Shown here piece after piece: positions 58,201 through 64,000 of a stretch of 64,000 bases of DNA. A program made the position numbers and the translations under genes. The notes under the pieces are model-generated. The model was given only the letters and a program-made list of their open reading frames with translations. It did no database searches and was not told the DNA's origin. Within the stretch, counting starts at the first letter, position 1. Every line of letters starts with the position of its first letter. The stretch is from Agrypnia vestita (lineage: Eukaryota; Arthropoda; Insecta; Trichoptera; Phryganeidae). The stretch covers positions 1 through 64,000 of the forward strand of contig JADDOH010010845.1 of assembly GCA_016648135.1 (NCBI GenBank), read 5' to 3'.

Positions 58201-58382
58201 TATTTTTGAAAATGATAAGTGAACGGATTTTCTATCGCTTTAAGACGGTCCAACCGCTTAATAATGTTTGGGTTCTTCCGCATCCAGGGTATGCTCCGTG
58301 GTGACTCAAGAGATGGACAACTACGAGCCGTGCATCTACACCAAGAGGGTGCTGGAAGCCGTCAACGTTCTTTGCGAGCAAG
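34097..58382 (+). CDS. alpha-Cat: alpha-Catenin, 5' partial gene span (14 coding exons; 3' end outside window)
   Basis: Alpha-catenin links the cadherin/beta-catenin complex to actin at adherens junctions and recruits vinculin under tension. Joining the 14 exons gives 1753 coding bases, about 584 residues, with all splice phases consistent and no internal stop. The product follows insect alpha-catenin as I know it almost position by position; the family's usual length is just over 900, so roughly 320 residues, including the actin-binding domain, must lie downstream. Covered regions are the N domain (residues 1 to about 260: dimerisation and beta-catenin binding) and M domain (about 270 to 584, incomplete). 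ATG 34097 is preceded in frame by TGA at 34061; a second in-frame ATG at 34121 has a better context (GAAAATGG). Exons are GC-rich, introns AT-rich and transposon-laden. Confidence 0.96.
34410..34634 (+). pseudogene. Penelope-like GIY-YIG domain end in alpha-Cat intron 1
   Basis: The frame reads RYNLNSNGCSEFANHLLERN, HAFDINLGLKIL and LDSFEVLKIIKN before TGA. The same SEFAxHLL..xH pattern as 22610-22868. A C-rich tract (34645-34680) and a hammerhead-like tail follow in the same order as in the 22-kb copy. Confidence 0.7.
34722..34815 (+). ncRNA. Decayed hammerhead-like motif (copy P4)
   Basis: CTGAGGA stands for CTGATGA and CGTAAC for GAAAC, both core changes. TAGTGGTG..ACC and GTTGTGTTTTATA downstream match copy P2. 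Probably inactive. Confidence 0.5.
35100..35243 (+). CDS. alpha-Cat: alpha-Cat exon 2 (residues 58-105)
   Basis: Acceptor GTCGGCAG, donor CTG|GTGAGT. Encodes GKSKRASALVGTVEKATENF and IAYENPDITQEMLAAVEEV, the helix pair of the N domain that in the family contacts beta-catenin/armadillo and mediates homodimerisation. The intron starts with only 30 bases before a Harbinger-derived insertion. Confidence 0.95.
35274..36030. mobile_element. PIF/Harbinger deletion derivative, family H3, copy 2, in alpha-Cat intron 2
   Basis: The termini AGCCATGTATTCACTAGGGG and CCCCTAGTGAATACATGGCT are perfect. TAA flanks both sides (35271-35273, 36031-36033). Transposase start remnants read on the minus strand (SKSKRRKKGRMRNYLLQRE, DILCDL). 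Compared with copy 1 there is a local duplication: about 45 bp (ACCTCATAG..TTCCGCGAC) occurs at 35671-35720 and 35860-35902 around a segment with CAGTAAAACCTCG. Confidence 0.9.
36330..36625 (-). pseudogene. Mariner-like transposase fragment in alpha-Cat intron 2
   Basis: The minus strand reads DGERYRSMITAF and, after a stop, FQQDDAARHTARATIF. GERYR.MI and FQQD.A..HTA are landmarks around the second catalytic Asp of mariner-type transposases. Frameshifts and stops show a dead copy. Confidence 0.6.
37566..37732 (+). CDS. alpha-Cat: alpha-Cat exon 3 (residues 106-161)
   Basis: Encodes MSLAAREFSEEP, KRGAMVRAARGLLSAVTRLL and ADMVDVHLLLKSLRV, N-domain core helices. The donor is GTG|GTGAGT at phase 0. 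The acceptor is ambiguous: AAGGAG offers AG at 37564-37565 and at 37567-37568, three bases apart and both in frame. I use the first because it matches the family length (T-G-x-A-M). Confidence 0.94.
37733..38954 (+). other. alpha-Cat: alpha-Cat intron 3
   Basis: Contains a short foldback relic (37795-37870) and a block GACCGGTTAATG mirrored by ATTAACCGGTC (38626-38637, 38028-38038) that may be the ends of an unclassified element. Otherwise AT-rich without features. Confidence 0.45.
38955..39039 (+). CDS. alpha-Cat: alpha-Cat exon 4 (residues 162-189)
   Basis: Acceptor CTGTCCAG, donor GCCA|GTGAGT. Encodes VENDLDKLKNASSQGELLEN and KQFGRNA, matching the insect family spacing. It is too short and lacks an ATG, so it is invisible to simple ORF searches. 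Confidence 0.94.
40109..40233 (+). CDS. alpha-Cat: alpha-Cat exon 5 (residues 190-231)
   Basis: Acceptor GCATTCCAG, donor AAG|GTGCGT. Encodes ELMNQAAKRQQELKDPQMRD and HSTMLLTASK. The AAKRQQELKD motif is nearly invariant in alpha-catenins. Ends at phase 0. Confidence 0.95.
40999..41169 (+). CDS. alpha-Cat: alpha-Cat exon 6 (residues 232-288)
   Basis: Acceptor TCTTTCAG, donor GAC|GTAAGT. Encodes VYVRHPELAAAKANRDYVLR, an alanine/proline-rich variable linker, and GELAHALDDFD. The linker between the N and M domains is poorly conserved in the family, which fits its divergent APSARPQGP sequence. Confidence 0.94.
41418..41452. repeat. Perfect 15-bp hairpin in alpha-Cat intron 6
   Basis: CTACAATTCTATCAT, a TTTTT loop and ATGATAGAATTGTAG. 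Both arms match at every base. Confidence 0.8.
41745..41863 (+). CDS. alpha-Cat: alpha-Cat exon 7 (residues 289-327)
   Basis: Acceptor GTTTTACAG, donor CCAG|GTAAAA (phase 2). Encodes LEERLESIISGAALMADSSC, the start of the first M-domain bundle, one of the most conserved alpha-catenin segments. Confidence 0.95.
42279..42480 (+). pseudogene. CR1/Jockey-like non-LTR fragment in alpha-Cat intron 7
   Basis: The frame reads MILPHLDCCSSILFISNEGM, then KLKIVLNRAMRIILKCN before a stop, the NRAMRIIL motif being typical of the segment after the polymerase domain in CR1/Jockey-like elements. Truncated at both ends. Confidence 0.65.
42721..42805 (+). CDS. alpha-Cat: alpha-Cat exon 8 (residues 328-356), vinculin-binding helix
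   Basis: Acceptor GTGTTTCAAG, donor AAT|GTAAGT. Encodes DERRERIVAECNAVRQALQD plus LLQEYMTN. In the vertebrate and fly proteins this helix is the cryptic vinculin-binding site that opens under tension, so the mechanosensor is retained. Confidence 0.95.
43333..43476. mobile_element. H1 MITE inserted into a SINE-related sequence
   Basis: Ends GGCCCGGTTGTTTCAAAT and ACTTGAAACAACCGGGCC, TTA on both sides (43330-43332, 43477-43479). The flanks AAAACCAAT and GAAAGACATACAG match the continuous sequence at 9045-9085, giving an empty-site comparison. Confidence 0.92.
43590..43735 (+). mobile_element. tRNA-derived SINE
   Basis: TAGCGTAATTGGATAACGC and CCGTGGTTCGAATCCCGG form A- and B-box-like blocks, followed by GCAGCCAAATATTTT and a CTGTATGTCTTTCT tail. 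It is the best-preserved head of the family in the window. Confidence 0.8.
43756..44071. mobile_element. MITE with TATAAAAGCAAAG inverted termini
   Basis: The left end TATAAAAGCAAAGGCAGAAA pairs with the right end ATTGCTGTCTTTGCTTTTAT over about 28 bases with few mismatches. No coding frame is present. It abuts the H6 element. Confidence 0.7.
44073..44282. mobile_element. PIF/Harbinger-type MITE, family H6
   Basis: The termini are GGCCGGCGCCACACTGCGCC and GGTGCGCCGGCC, with CTA and TTA as flanking trinucleotides (one mismatch). Subterminal CTTCCGCTGCGTC pairs with GACGCAGCGGAAG. About 210 bp, noncoding. Confidence 0.75.
44425..44791. mobile_element. MITE with ACAGGRTGTCCTAGA termini
   Basis: The left ACAGGATGTCCTAGAGAAAT and right ATTGTTTCTAGGACACCCTG pair as inverted ends of about 27 bases, including TAGTCCAAA/TTTGGACTA. 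Interior noncoding and AT-rich. Confidence 0.7.
46735..47045. mobile_element. Element with ACTCCCTTTCT inverted ends (second copy)
   Basis: ACTCCCTTTCT at about 46739 is mirrored by AGAAAGGGAGT near 46990. GTTTGCAGGCAGACTCGTGG matches the copy at 28090-28405 in reverse. Noncoding. Confidence 0.55.
47682..48080. mobile_element. Foldback MITE, right end truncated
   Basis: Starts TATAGGGTGTAACAGAGCTA, has the standard arm (CAAGCAACCATGGCCTAATG) and hinge near 47940, and ends abruptly at TTAGGTCATGG before the outer right terminus. Confidence 0.75.
48300..48642 (+). mobile_element. Helitron-like 3' end with tandem repeat body
   Basis: It terminates AACCCGTGCAACGCCGGGT, ACGAACAG and CTGG followed by T, fitting the CTRR rule. 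The body carries two units with TTTGAATGATCTGACCC and GACCCAGTGGGTAGC. Same family as 29146. Confidence 0.6.
48875..49503 (-). mobile_element. hAT-like element, TAGTGATGCAAC family, copy 3
   Basis: The termini are TAGTGATGCAAC and GTTGCATCACTA. Flanking octamers GTTAATAT and TTCAATAT share six of eight bases. The interior aligns with copy 2 but lacks the coding remnant. Confidence 0.82.
49726..49841 (+). CDS. alpha-Cat: alpha-Cat exon 9 (residues 357-394)
   Basis: Acceptor TTATTCCAG, donor GACAG|GTGAGC (phase 2). Encodes LERAIDQMGRKTRDLRRQLR and KAVVDHVSD, the end of the first M bundle. Confidence 0.95.
49959..50670. mobile_element. hAT-like element, CAGGGTTCGA termini, with internal 40-bp tandem repeat
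   Basis: The ends are CAGGGTTCGA and TCGAACCCTG. Adjacent octamers ATCAAAAT and TACAAAAG share five bases, so the duplication is uncertain. 50107-50226 holds three identical 40-bp units starting GTCTGCGGTCGTTACTATAT, with diverged units (ATGGCGCTAGTTGTATT) on either side. Confidence 0.7.
51048..51913. mobile_element. hAT-like element, CAGTGGCGTGCAG termini
   Basis: The termini CAGTGGCGTGCAG and CTGCACGCCGCTG are flanked by CCAGATTG (51040-51047) and CTAGATTG (51914-51921), an 8-bp duplication with one change. A partial left end of the same family lies at 55911-55985. Frames inside are short and unrecognised. Confidence 0.85.
52003..52500 (-). pseudogene. Non-LTR 3' fragment, RPRKTW family
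   Basis: Two overlapping minus frames joined by one frameshift read NGVLVPTLMYGSEAWSWQKR, LNAVEMRSFRRMCGKSMYDR, then KGSLRWFGHVDRMNEERMVR and GRPRKTRHDQI. This is the carboxyl part of a non-LTR polyprotein common in Lepidoptera. It sits in alpha-Cat intron 9, ending 190 bases before exon 10. Confidence 0.8.
52690..52807 (+). CDS. alpha-Cat: alpha-Cat exon 10 (residues 395-434)
   Basis: Acceptor ATCTTTCAG, donor GAG|GTAATG. Encodes FLETNVPLLVLMEAARNGQE and FTEHANKLVE, start of the second M bundle. Next intron is only 138 bp. Confidence 0.95.
52946..53038 (+). CDS. alpha-Cat: alpha-Cat exon 11 (residues 435-465)
   Basis: Acceptor TTGTCCGCAG, donor CAG|GTGAGC. Encodes VANLVCSMSNNEDGVKMVRH and NQIENLCPQ. 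Phase 0 at both ends. Confidence 0.95.
53522..53735 (+). mobile_element. SINE, second tRNA-like family
   Basis: ATAGTGCAGTGGATGA resembles an A box and CGGGTTCGATTCCCGG is a B box. A unique body follows, and an AAAATGAATAATGATGAATGA-type simple tail ends it. The arrangement is that of a tRNA-derived SINE. Located in alpha-Cat intron 11. Confidence 0.7.
53939..54709. mobile_element. H2 PIF/Harbinger-type element, uninterrupted copy
   Basis: The left end is AGGTACAGATACACATGC, the right GCATGTGTATCAGACGCT, and TTA lies on both sides (53936-53938, 54710-54712). It serves as the empty-site reference for the non-LTR insertion at 19992-20534. Confidence 0.9.
54240..54420 (-). pseudogene. MADF-domain remnant inside H2
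   Basis: The minus strand reads GDDKTLLFVTYYKNHECLWN and NVYETLL, nearly identical to 19600-19820. An additional coding-like start (MRFSQSATDETNMARW) precedes it here and is lost in the other copy. Confidence 0.7.
55121..55277 (+). CDS. alpha-Cat: alpha-Cat exon 12 (residues 466-517)
   Basis: Acceptor TATCCTCAG, donor AGCG|GTGAGT (phase 1). Encodes VINAARVLAARSRSRVAQEN, a divergent middle, and TEAVDDITTIDDFLAVS, a signature stretch. Confidence 0.96.
55560..55797 (+). mobile_element. Helitron-like 3' end containing heat-shock-element arrays
   Basis: The end reads CGTGCGAAGCCACGCGGGCA, AAG and CTAG followed by T, the hairpin plus CTRR pattern common in lepidopteran Helitrons. Two imperfect units beginning GTGTCGGT contain runs of alternating GAA and TTC. 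At 55629-55651 and 55713-55735 five inverted nGAAn units are contiguous (TTCnnGAAnnTTCnnGAAnnTTC). Confidence 0.6.
56855..56960 (+). CDS. alpha-Cat: alpha-Cat exon 13 (residues 518-552)
   Basis: Acceptor TTTTTTCAG, donor CCAG|GTAACT (phase 2). Encodes ENHILEDVNKCVVALQEGDA and LDRTAGAIRGRAS, third M bundle. Confidence 0.96.
57050..57130. repeat. Pogo/Tc1-type terminus fragment
   Basis: CAGTAGAACCTCGTCAATTC resembles 33833 and 35783 (CAGTAAAACCTCG). Only one end is present in each place, so this is at best a relic. Confidence 0.35.
57260..57600 (-). pseudogene. Non-LTR 3' fragment, VYKTCMRPILIY family
   Basis: Read with frameshifts on the minus strand: KVRGYKTCMRPILIYSIESR, ADTVKT, AIAGNILHDRVRNTAIREVC, KVQDM and a terminal SWNSASQEE. 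The motif series is that of a non-LTR C-terminal segment. Lies in intron 13. Confidence 0.7.
57601..58287. other. Rest of intron 13, partly GC-rich
   Basis: 57600-57800 is GC-richer with GCGCCCGGCAGGCGAGCG, possibly a repeat fragment; no frame I recognise. The remainder is AT-rich and featureless up to the exon 14 acceptor. Confidence 0.4.
58288..58382 (+). CDS. alpha-Cat: alpha-Cat exon 14 (residues 553-584), last exon in window
   Basis: Acceptor GCATCCAG, donor CAAG|GTAGGA (phase 1). Encodes VCSVVTQEMDNYEPCIYTKR and VLEAVNVLCEQ. The next exon should begin TN and a residue series after V, which I could not find before 64000. Confidence 0.95.
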
Positions 58383-58929
58383 GTAGGAATTTTTGATTTT
58401 CAGTCGCCAATTTACTGAGATACTATTTAAATATTATCTTCAATTGACATGTTGAATTCTAAATATGTTTTTATTTAATCTACGTTACGGATACTCTTAT
58501 CTGTATTTAACACGGCAGAAAGTTTATGAAAGAGATGTTGAATTATTTCTCAATTTTATATGTTTCCCAATGTTTTCTGCGATATTTGACTAGAGTCGTT
58601 GGCACGTTTAAACTGACCACCATTTAAGTTGTATGTTAGTTTTGTTAATATGTATTATAAATTGATATGGCAGTTATTTTGTGGTGCGACGATGTTTCAA
58701 TTTAAACTCAATTGAACTTTGTAACGCACACACTTTGAGTTAAATTTAACAAGACTATAGTTTCGAGAGGAGCGGTCCCTCTCATCATCGTATAACTAAC
58801 CTAAATATAGAAATTATGAAAATATTTGAGTAGAGTAACGCGTCGCGGAGCAGTGGGGGTAATTTTTTTGTGCGGTCTTTAAGAGGAAGATGCTGAGCAG
58901 CGGAGTCTTTTGTAAGAATGTGATGTTTA

Positions 58930-59070
58930 TGAGTTTTTCTCGGAATTCAACTTCTTTTGGTTTTCGACGGTTTCCAAACTGTTGGTTATCAAACCTTTAT
59001 GATGAACGGAGTGTAGTAGTTTTAGTCTGTGATAATCAGAAGAATGGTTGGTATTAATTATATTGCATCG
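58930..59070 (-). pseudogene. Penelope-like GIY-YIG domain fragment
   Basis: The minus frame reads TNHSSDYHRLKLLHSVHHKG and NSLETVENQKK, the same segment as in 13610-13995. It lies downstream, on the minus strand, of the hammerhead-like motif P5, as expected if a 5'-truncated unit follows a tail unit in tandem. Confidence 0.5.
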
Positions 59071-59119
59071 GGACATGTCAGCTTCCGTGGAATTTAAAAT
59101 ACACAATATTAATAAAAAG

Positions 59120-59200
59120 AAAACACTTTGTATGAAACCACTACTTGTTGAATAATCAACATGTTTCGGGGCCGATGTTCCCTTCATCAGGATACAACGT
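59120..59200 (-). ncRNA. Hammerhead-ribozyme-like motif of a Penelope-like element (copy P5)
   Basis: The minus strand carries CTGATGA (complement of 59184-59190), a GGG..CCC stem, then GAAAC (59163-59167). The third stem ACATGTTGA-TTAT-TCAACAAGT pairs with one mismatch and ends in T followed by A, the expected cleavage step. TTGTAT upstream of the core pairs with ATACAA downstream, closing stem I. This is the cleanest hammerhead geometry in the window. Confidence 0.65.
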
Positions 59201-59259
59201 TTAATGAAAATTGAAAGAAATTTTAAAATTAAATCAAAGAATTACCTAATTAATTAATC

Positions 59260-59505
59260 AAATAGAAAGACATACAGAAAAAACAAATCCACGATAAAAT
59301 ATTTGTTAATTAATTAATAAATGAGACATACAGATAAGGTCGATATTCACAGAAGTGTAGGAGGCCGCTATAGCGTAATTGGATAACACTCTGCCCTGGA
59401 TAGGATGAGATCCGCGGTTTGAATCCCGGTAGCAGGCAAATATTTTTTCGTGGATTCGATTTTTCCGTATGTCTTTCTAATTGATTAATTAATTTGGTTT
59501 TAATG
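59260..59505 (+). mobile_element. tRNA-derived SINE
   Basis: TATAGCGTAATTGGATAACA and CCGCGGTTTGAATCCCGG (B box with one change), then the standard tail and TCTAATTGATTAATTAATT. The same tail also occurs inverted on the left side, AATTAATTAATCAAATAGAA. Confidence 0.75.
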
Positions 59506-59624
59506 AATTAGATTTTAAATAATAAGGAAAAGGATGATATTTAAAAAAATGGGGGCTAAGCACAGATTTAGGGGACATTCATTTATCTTTTATCTACGGC
59601 TGTCGGAAGCATCTAATAGAGCCA

Positions 59625-59708
59625 TTCTCCAATATCTGTTGTGTCTGATCGTGCCAGGTCTTTCTGTTCCTGCTGCCTTCAACACTTGCCTCGTATGCTG
59701 GGTGTCTC
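59625..59708 (-). pseudogene. Non-LTR tail fragment, RPRKTW family
   Basis: ATCGTGCCAGGTCTTTCTG and TTCAACACTTGCCTCGTA correspond to the region encoding GRPRKT in reverse. Very short. Confidence 0.5.
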
Positions 59709-59711
59709 GTA

Positions 59712-59945
59712 GCTAGCAGCAAAAACTCTACAGGTGGACTCTTGCCTTGATGAGTCGAAAATGTTCAAGAAACCATGACCTAATTAATATCATATCAAAG
59801 TTTGTCTTATATTTTGCAAAAAGTTGAACTATCATTACAGTGACTCGTATTGATTATGAAAAATTCATTCACTTCCGTACAACTCAAATAGAATGATAAA
59901 AACTTTGTGAAAAAATTCTTTTTTAAATTTTTGCAAGGTTTTTAA
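59712..59945. mobile_element. Foldback MITE, left arm only
   Basis: Starts GTAGCTAGCAGCAAAAACTC and ends at the hinge TTGCAAGGTTTTTAATTA; right arm absent. Confidence 0.65.
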
Positions 59946-60199
59946 TTAATTCAGAATATTTTGAGTGTCTTTAAATTTTTCAAGAACGCAATTATCAAGT
60001 TGTCATGTATCAAGATATATTATAGATGTCTCCTAGAGATGAAGCTATTTTTTATATGGAAAAGTGGGTATGGAAGTCTTTATCTATGTTCTAATAGTGT
60101 TTTTTTCTTAAAAATTAAATCAATAAATAAATAACATTACCACAGAGTTATTTTTGCTGTTATTGAAGAAATGATAAAATTGTTGTCTAATTCATTATT

Positions 60200-60705
60200 A
60201 CTAGCGGTACATAATGGCGTTCCAGTGCCAACCCTAATGTATGGAAGTAAAGCCTGGAATTGGCAAAAGAGGAATGAAAGTAGACTAAATGCGGTCACTA
60301 AGACGCTTATGTGGAAAATCTTTGGTCGATAGAGTGTGGAATGAACAAATTAGACGTGAACGCAATGCTGGCTGTAGTGTGGCAGATATGATAAAGAAAG
60401 GAGTGCTGAGATGGTTTGGTCACGTGGGACGTGTGAACGAGGAAAGAACGGTTAAGAAAATATATGAGGCGAGCGTTGAAGGCGACAGGAACAGAGGGCG
60501 TCCGCGAAAGACCCCGCACAATCAGATACTGCAAGTATTTGAGGATGGCCCCGTTAAAAGCCGCAACAACCGCTGAATTTGTATGAGAAGTTGATGATAC
60601 GAATGTGGCCGAAGCAAAAGCGATGTGCCAGGATAGAAGAGTGTGACGTTCAATCCTCTCTGCCTACCGCTGCGGAGAAATGGCGCGATGGTTGGTTAGT
60701 TTCAT
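60200..60705 (+). pseudogene. Non-LTR 3' fragment, RPRKTW family, longest copy
   Basis: VPVPTLMYGSKAWNWQKRNE, then after a frameshift LCGKSLVDRVWNEQIRRERN, KKGVLRWFGHVGRVNEERTV and GDRNRGRPRKTPHNQILQ. The 3' terminus is near GAAATGGCGCGATGGTTGG. Lies in intron 14. Confidence 0.8.
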
Positions 60706-61161
60706 TATTACACAATAGAAAAAATCCCAGTGTCGTACACCCTGCACTGCCGTCTGTTGCCGGGCAGTGCAAGTTGGCGATTGCGCGTCGCACCGGTACG
60801 GTACATTATGTATTTAAATCGGCCTTTGCACTCCGCTACGTGCCGACTTTCCGATGCATTTTAATTGCATTCAAATTGATGCGTAGCAAATTCATTTTCA
60901 CGGTCTGGCGTCATCACCAATGTTGTTTTGTGTGTGTCGACGGGGACATTTGCTATTTATGAATATTCCGCCGGACATTATCTCTTAAAGTCAAGGAAAC
61001 CACTCTTCACCTTTTATTATCCTGTTTAATTATATACATTTTTTATCTCTATATTTGTATCATAATATTATGATACAAACAAACAATGTCTGTCTGTCTG
61101 TATGCAGGATGTGTCGTGGCCGCTATCAAAAACTTTGAGCGAGTCTTCTTCAATCAATATA

Positions 61162-61695
61162 AAGGTTGCACCAGAGCTGGCAGCAGAAACTTGGCCGGTA
61201 GACGATTCCTGACTACGTTACGAGTCTAAAATGTTCAAGCGACCGTGACCTAATATCAATAGTCATGGAGATATGCGATATCAAAATTTGCATTTTTTTT
61301 TTTTGCATTTCTGACTTATTTTTTGCAAAAAGTTGAACTATCATTACGGTAACTTATATTGATTATGAAAAATTCACTTGCTTCTATACAACTTAAATAA
61401 AATGATAAAAACCTTATAAAAAATGACTTTTTTTATTTTTTTGCAAGGTTTTTATCATTTTTTTTGACTTGTAATAAAGCGAATGAATTTTTCAAAATCT
61501 ATATAAGGTACTGTAATGATAGTTCAACTTTTTGCAAAAAATAAGACAGAAATATTGAAGAAAAATGCAAACTTTGATATTGCACATCTCCATAGCTATT
61601 GATATTAGGTCATGGTTGCTTGAACATTTTAGAGTCATAAAATAGTCACGAATCTACCGGCCAAGTTTCTGCTGCCAGCTCTGGTACACCCTGTA
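61162..61695. mobile_element. Foldback MITE, longest palindrome
   Basis: Left CACCAGAGCTGGCAGCAGAA, right TTCTGCTGCCAGCTCTGGTA. The arms of about 260 bp mirror each other through the whole length, with the hinge near 61435. Outer CACCCTGTA marks the right terminus. Confidence 0.88.
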
Positions 61696-62229
61696 CATTA
61701 TAGATGTCTCATAGAGACGAAATAGGGCTTGCGACCTGTCGTAATGCTGGCTTTAGTGATCACTTTACACAATGCAACGTTCACCATTTCCACCCACGAT
61801 AGAATACCGTGTCCATAATTTTTTTGGATGTTGTATATATTTAAATTTTACGACACGTTCGTATACATGTTGCAACAATCCTACCTACTTTCCCATAAAA
61901 ATGTAATTTCGTCTTTGTGAGACATTTGTAATATCGTCGCTGTATATATTATATACAATTAATCCTATGTGCCGTTTAGTACATTCTGAGATAAACTAAT
62001 CGATTTGCCAAGGTATAGTCTTTTCTCACGGGCTAGTAGTATACATACATTTTTTCAGCTAGTGTATTTTCTCCGTCTCTTTGAGACTTCTTCGTAATCG
62101 ATATAATTTACTGTAATGGTGGTCCAACGTTTTGCAAGAAACAAGTCAGAAATATAGTCCTGCGAGGTTATTAATGTTTTCCAAATAACCCCGCAGAGCT
62201 TCACCGAGAACATCCCATCATCCATGGGG

Positions 62230-62640
62230 GAAGGGGTAACATAACCAACTAACCATCACGCCGTTTCCCCGCAGGGGCAGGCAGAGAGGATTGAACGCCA
62301 CACTCTTGTATCCTGGCACACCACTTTTGCTTCGGCCACATTCGTGCATCTTCTCTTACAAGTTCTACGGTTGTAGCGGCTTTCAACGGGGCCATCCTCA
62401 AACACTTGTTGTATCCGATCGTGCCGGGTCTTTCGCGGACGCCCTCTATTCTGTTGCCTTCAACGCTCGCCTCGTATATTTTCTTAACCATCCTTTCCAC
62501 GTTCGTACGTTCCACATGACCAAACCATCTCGGCACTCCTTTCTTTATTCTGTCCACCACACTACGGCCAGCGTTGCATTCACGTCTGATTTGTTCATTT
62601 GTTACTCTATCGACACAAATATTTTCCATACAAGGGGTAA
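62230..62640 (-). pseudogene. Non-LTR 3' fragment, RPRKTW family
   Basis: The minus strand reads VDRVTNEQIRRECNAGRSVV, KKGVPRWFGHVERTNVERMV and KKIYEASVEGN, then a frameshift. It has the element 3' end next to AACTAACCATCACGCC. Confidence 0.78.
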
Positions 62641-63425
62641 CGTAAACCATGTAAATAAGTCGATTATGTGTGGCGTATCCACTGTTTGATAGTGGCCTCA
62701 AGCCAAAACTTTTAATTTGGATTAAAATTGAATTAATTTTAAATTTGATTAAAAACAGTATAATATGAATCTCGTCTAACGTAAACAGTTGTTAGCGCGG
62801 CCATTTTGAATACTGTCGCAGATGGTCCTCGGGAGCTGGTCAATCGATCGCCTTCAAGGAGAGCCGCATTCTCTGGGCGGCCCGTCGCAAACACGAGAGC
62901 TTTAGCTCATCGTGAGGATGACGTCACTTCCTTCTGCCTCGACTGCTCTGCCTCGACTGCACACTTCGTTATTAAAAAACGTGTTGTGATATGTTTACAT
63001 TACTTACTTCATATCTCACACCCCACGTGCAACATTTTTTGAAAATTATTTCGTACATAACTTCTTGTTTGTCGGCTCAAATATTCGTGAAAGCTTAATA
63101 CTAAAGAATAATAGAAAGCCGACAAAACAAAGTGTTATTAAGCGTGAGCGTTAAAAAAAGGCAAATGCAAAAGACGCCCGACTTCATTATATAGCCCACA
63201 GCGGTACACCTGAAATGACTTTCATCGCTTGCAAATGACTTTCAGGGTGCGTAAACCTTTGTTTCGTTTCGAAAATCTTATAATATAAATACGAGCGAAT
63301 ACTTCTCGAATACTTTTTCTCTTCTTTTTCGCTTCTAATTTGTCCATTCCTCTCCCTATCGACCGAAGATTATTCACACAAGCTCCGCATTTAGCCTATT
63401 TTCATTCTAATTATGCCAATTCCAC
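62640..63425. other. Intron 14 sequence without recognised content
   Basis: 62800-62960 is GC-richer, with a GTGAGGATGACGTCACTTCC patch containing TGACGTCA. I see no exon matching alpha-catenin and no frame of a known family. Confidence 0.4.
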
Positions 63426-63429
63426 GCTT

Positions 63430-63890
63430 CAGCTAGAGTGCCGCCAGTATAAATTGGCGTGTGAGGGAGGGCGTCCCTGTCGCGAAACAGAAATTGCCAG
63501 GGTGTAAATTTATTAAATTTACACAATACATAATGTACGCAGTGTCCGGTGACCGGTGTCAGAGCCTTTAATAGAAATTTGGTCCGGCAACACTAAAGAA
63601 TGTGAATGAAAACCTGTAATGGCGACCGCCCTATCTGCCAACCTGTCAAACTGCTTTTTCAGCTTCACAAAACTTTAATATTTCATTGGCAATTGTTCTT
63701 GCACCACCTGCAAGGTGCTGCCAGACTGTTTTGGACGTAATTCAGTGTATATTGGAAATCAAGATGTCACAGCTCACGCGCAAATACGAGAATGAACTGA
63801 ATGACAGGGCGAGGGTGCGGGCGGGGCGGGTTTTAGTTCCAAAGTCGCTGCACGCCAATTTACCATTGTCCACAGTGGCATCGGGGCGCC
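63430..63890. mobile_element. MITE with TTGGCGTG termini, uninterrupted copy
   Basis: Left AAATTGGCGTGTGAGG and right GCACGCCAATTT are inverted ends. The interior is the reverse of 26110-27415 without the hAT element, so it marks the empty site. Confidence 0.75.
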
Positions 63891-64000
63891 ATTTACCTCA
63901 TTTTCCGCGGTGAAAATGATTTGTTGCCACTCCACTGATGACGATATTCTCTCGAAATAAAACATGGACGAATTATTGCTTTAAATTTTTTATTTTTTTA

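Noticed and set aside
58383..64000. Next alpha-Cat exon
   Set aside because: I looked for a phase-1-compatible exon continuing the third M bundle (a V-M/x-K-F-like start) but none with acceptor and donor was visible; it must lie beyond the window or be too short for me to see.

Overview
The window is animal nuclear DNA, AT-rich and dense in transposons. It carries one convincing host gene on the + strand: the 5' two thirds of an insect alpha-Catenin (alpha-Cat) gene. Fourteen coding exons run from 34097 to 58382. Every exon has GT/AG borders and all reading phases agree. They encode about 584 residues: the N-terminal beta-catenin/dimerisation domain and most of the M (vinculin-binding and modulatory) domain. 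The actin-binding end lies beyond the window, downstream of an intron that is still open at base 64000. The protein is closest to my recollection of the arthropod orthologue. With the transposon mix (non-LTR tails of the RTE/CR1 kind, tRNA-derived SINEs, PIF/Harbinger and hAT MITEs, Penelope-like elements, Helitron ends finishing in CTAG/CTGG), this suggests an insect, most likely a lepidopteran with a large repeat-rich genome. The lepidopteran placement is inference.

Layout. 1-262 is a CT-rich microsatellite. 263-34058 has no gene I can prove. It is a mosaic of mobile elements plus a CpG-rich stretch at about 3360-4690 and a possible noncoding first exon of alpha-Cat near 32.4 kb. 34059-58382 holds the coding exons of alpha-Cat, with 13 introns ranging from 138 bp (intron 10) to 6.9 kb (intron 8), most of them invaded by transposons. 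58383-64000 is intron 14, again full of repeats.

The repeat landscape is readable at base level. At least five families carry 3-bp TAA/TTA target duplications of the PIF/Harbinger type. Two of them still hold pieces of MADF-domain protein and one holds the start of a Harbinger-like transposase. At least five hAT-like families are present, several with 8-bp duplications, and one internally deleted copy fuses a zinc-finger start to the hAT dimerisation motif. Penelope-like fragments are repeatedly associated with hammerhead-ribozyme-like motifs. A long foldback family of about 0.5 kb makes near-complete palindromes. Several insertions are nested, which allows relative dating: for example, a hAT inside a MITE inside another hAT, which itself splits a small unknown ORF at 25.3-27.8 kb.

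The best leads outside the known gene are the hammerhead-like motifs on Penelope tails, two perfect five-unit heat-shock-element arrays in alpha-Cat intron 12, and a GC-rich hairpin array at 10.1-10.3 kb.
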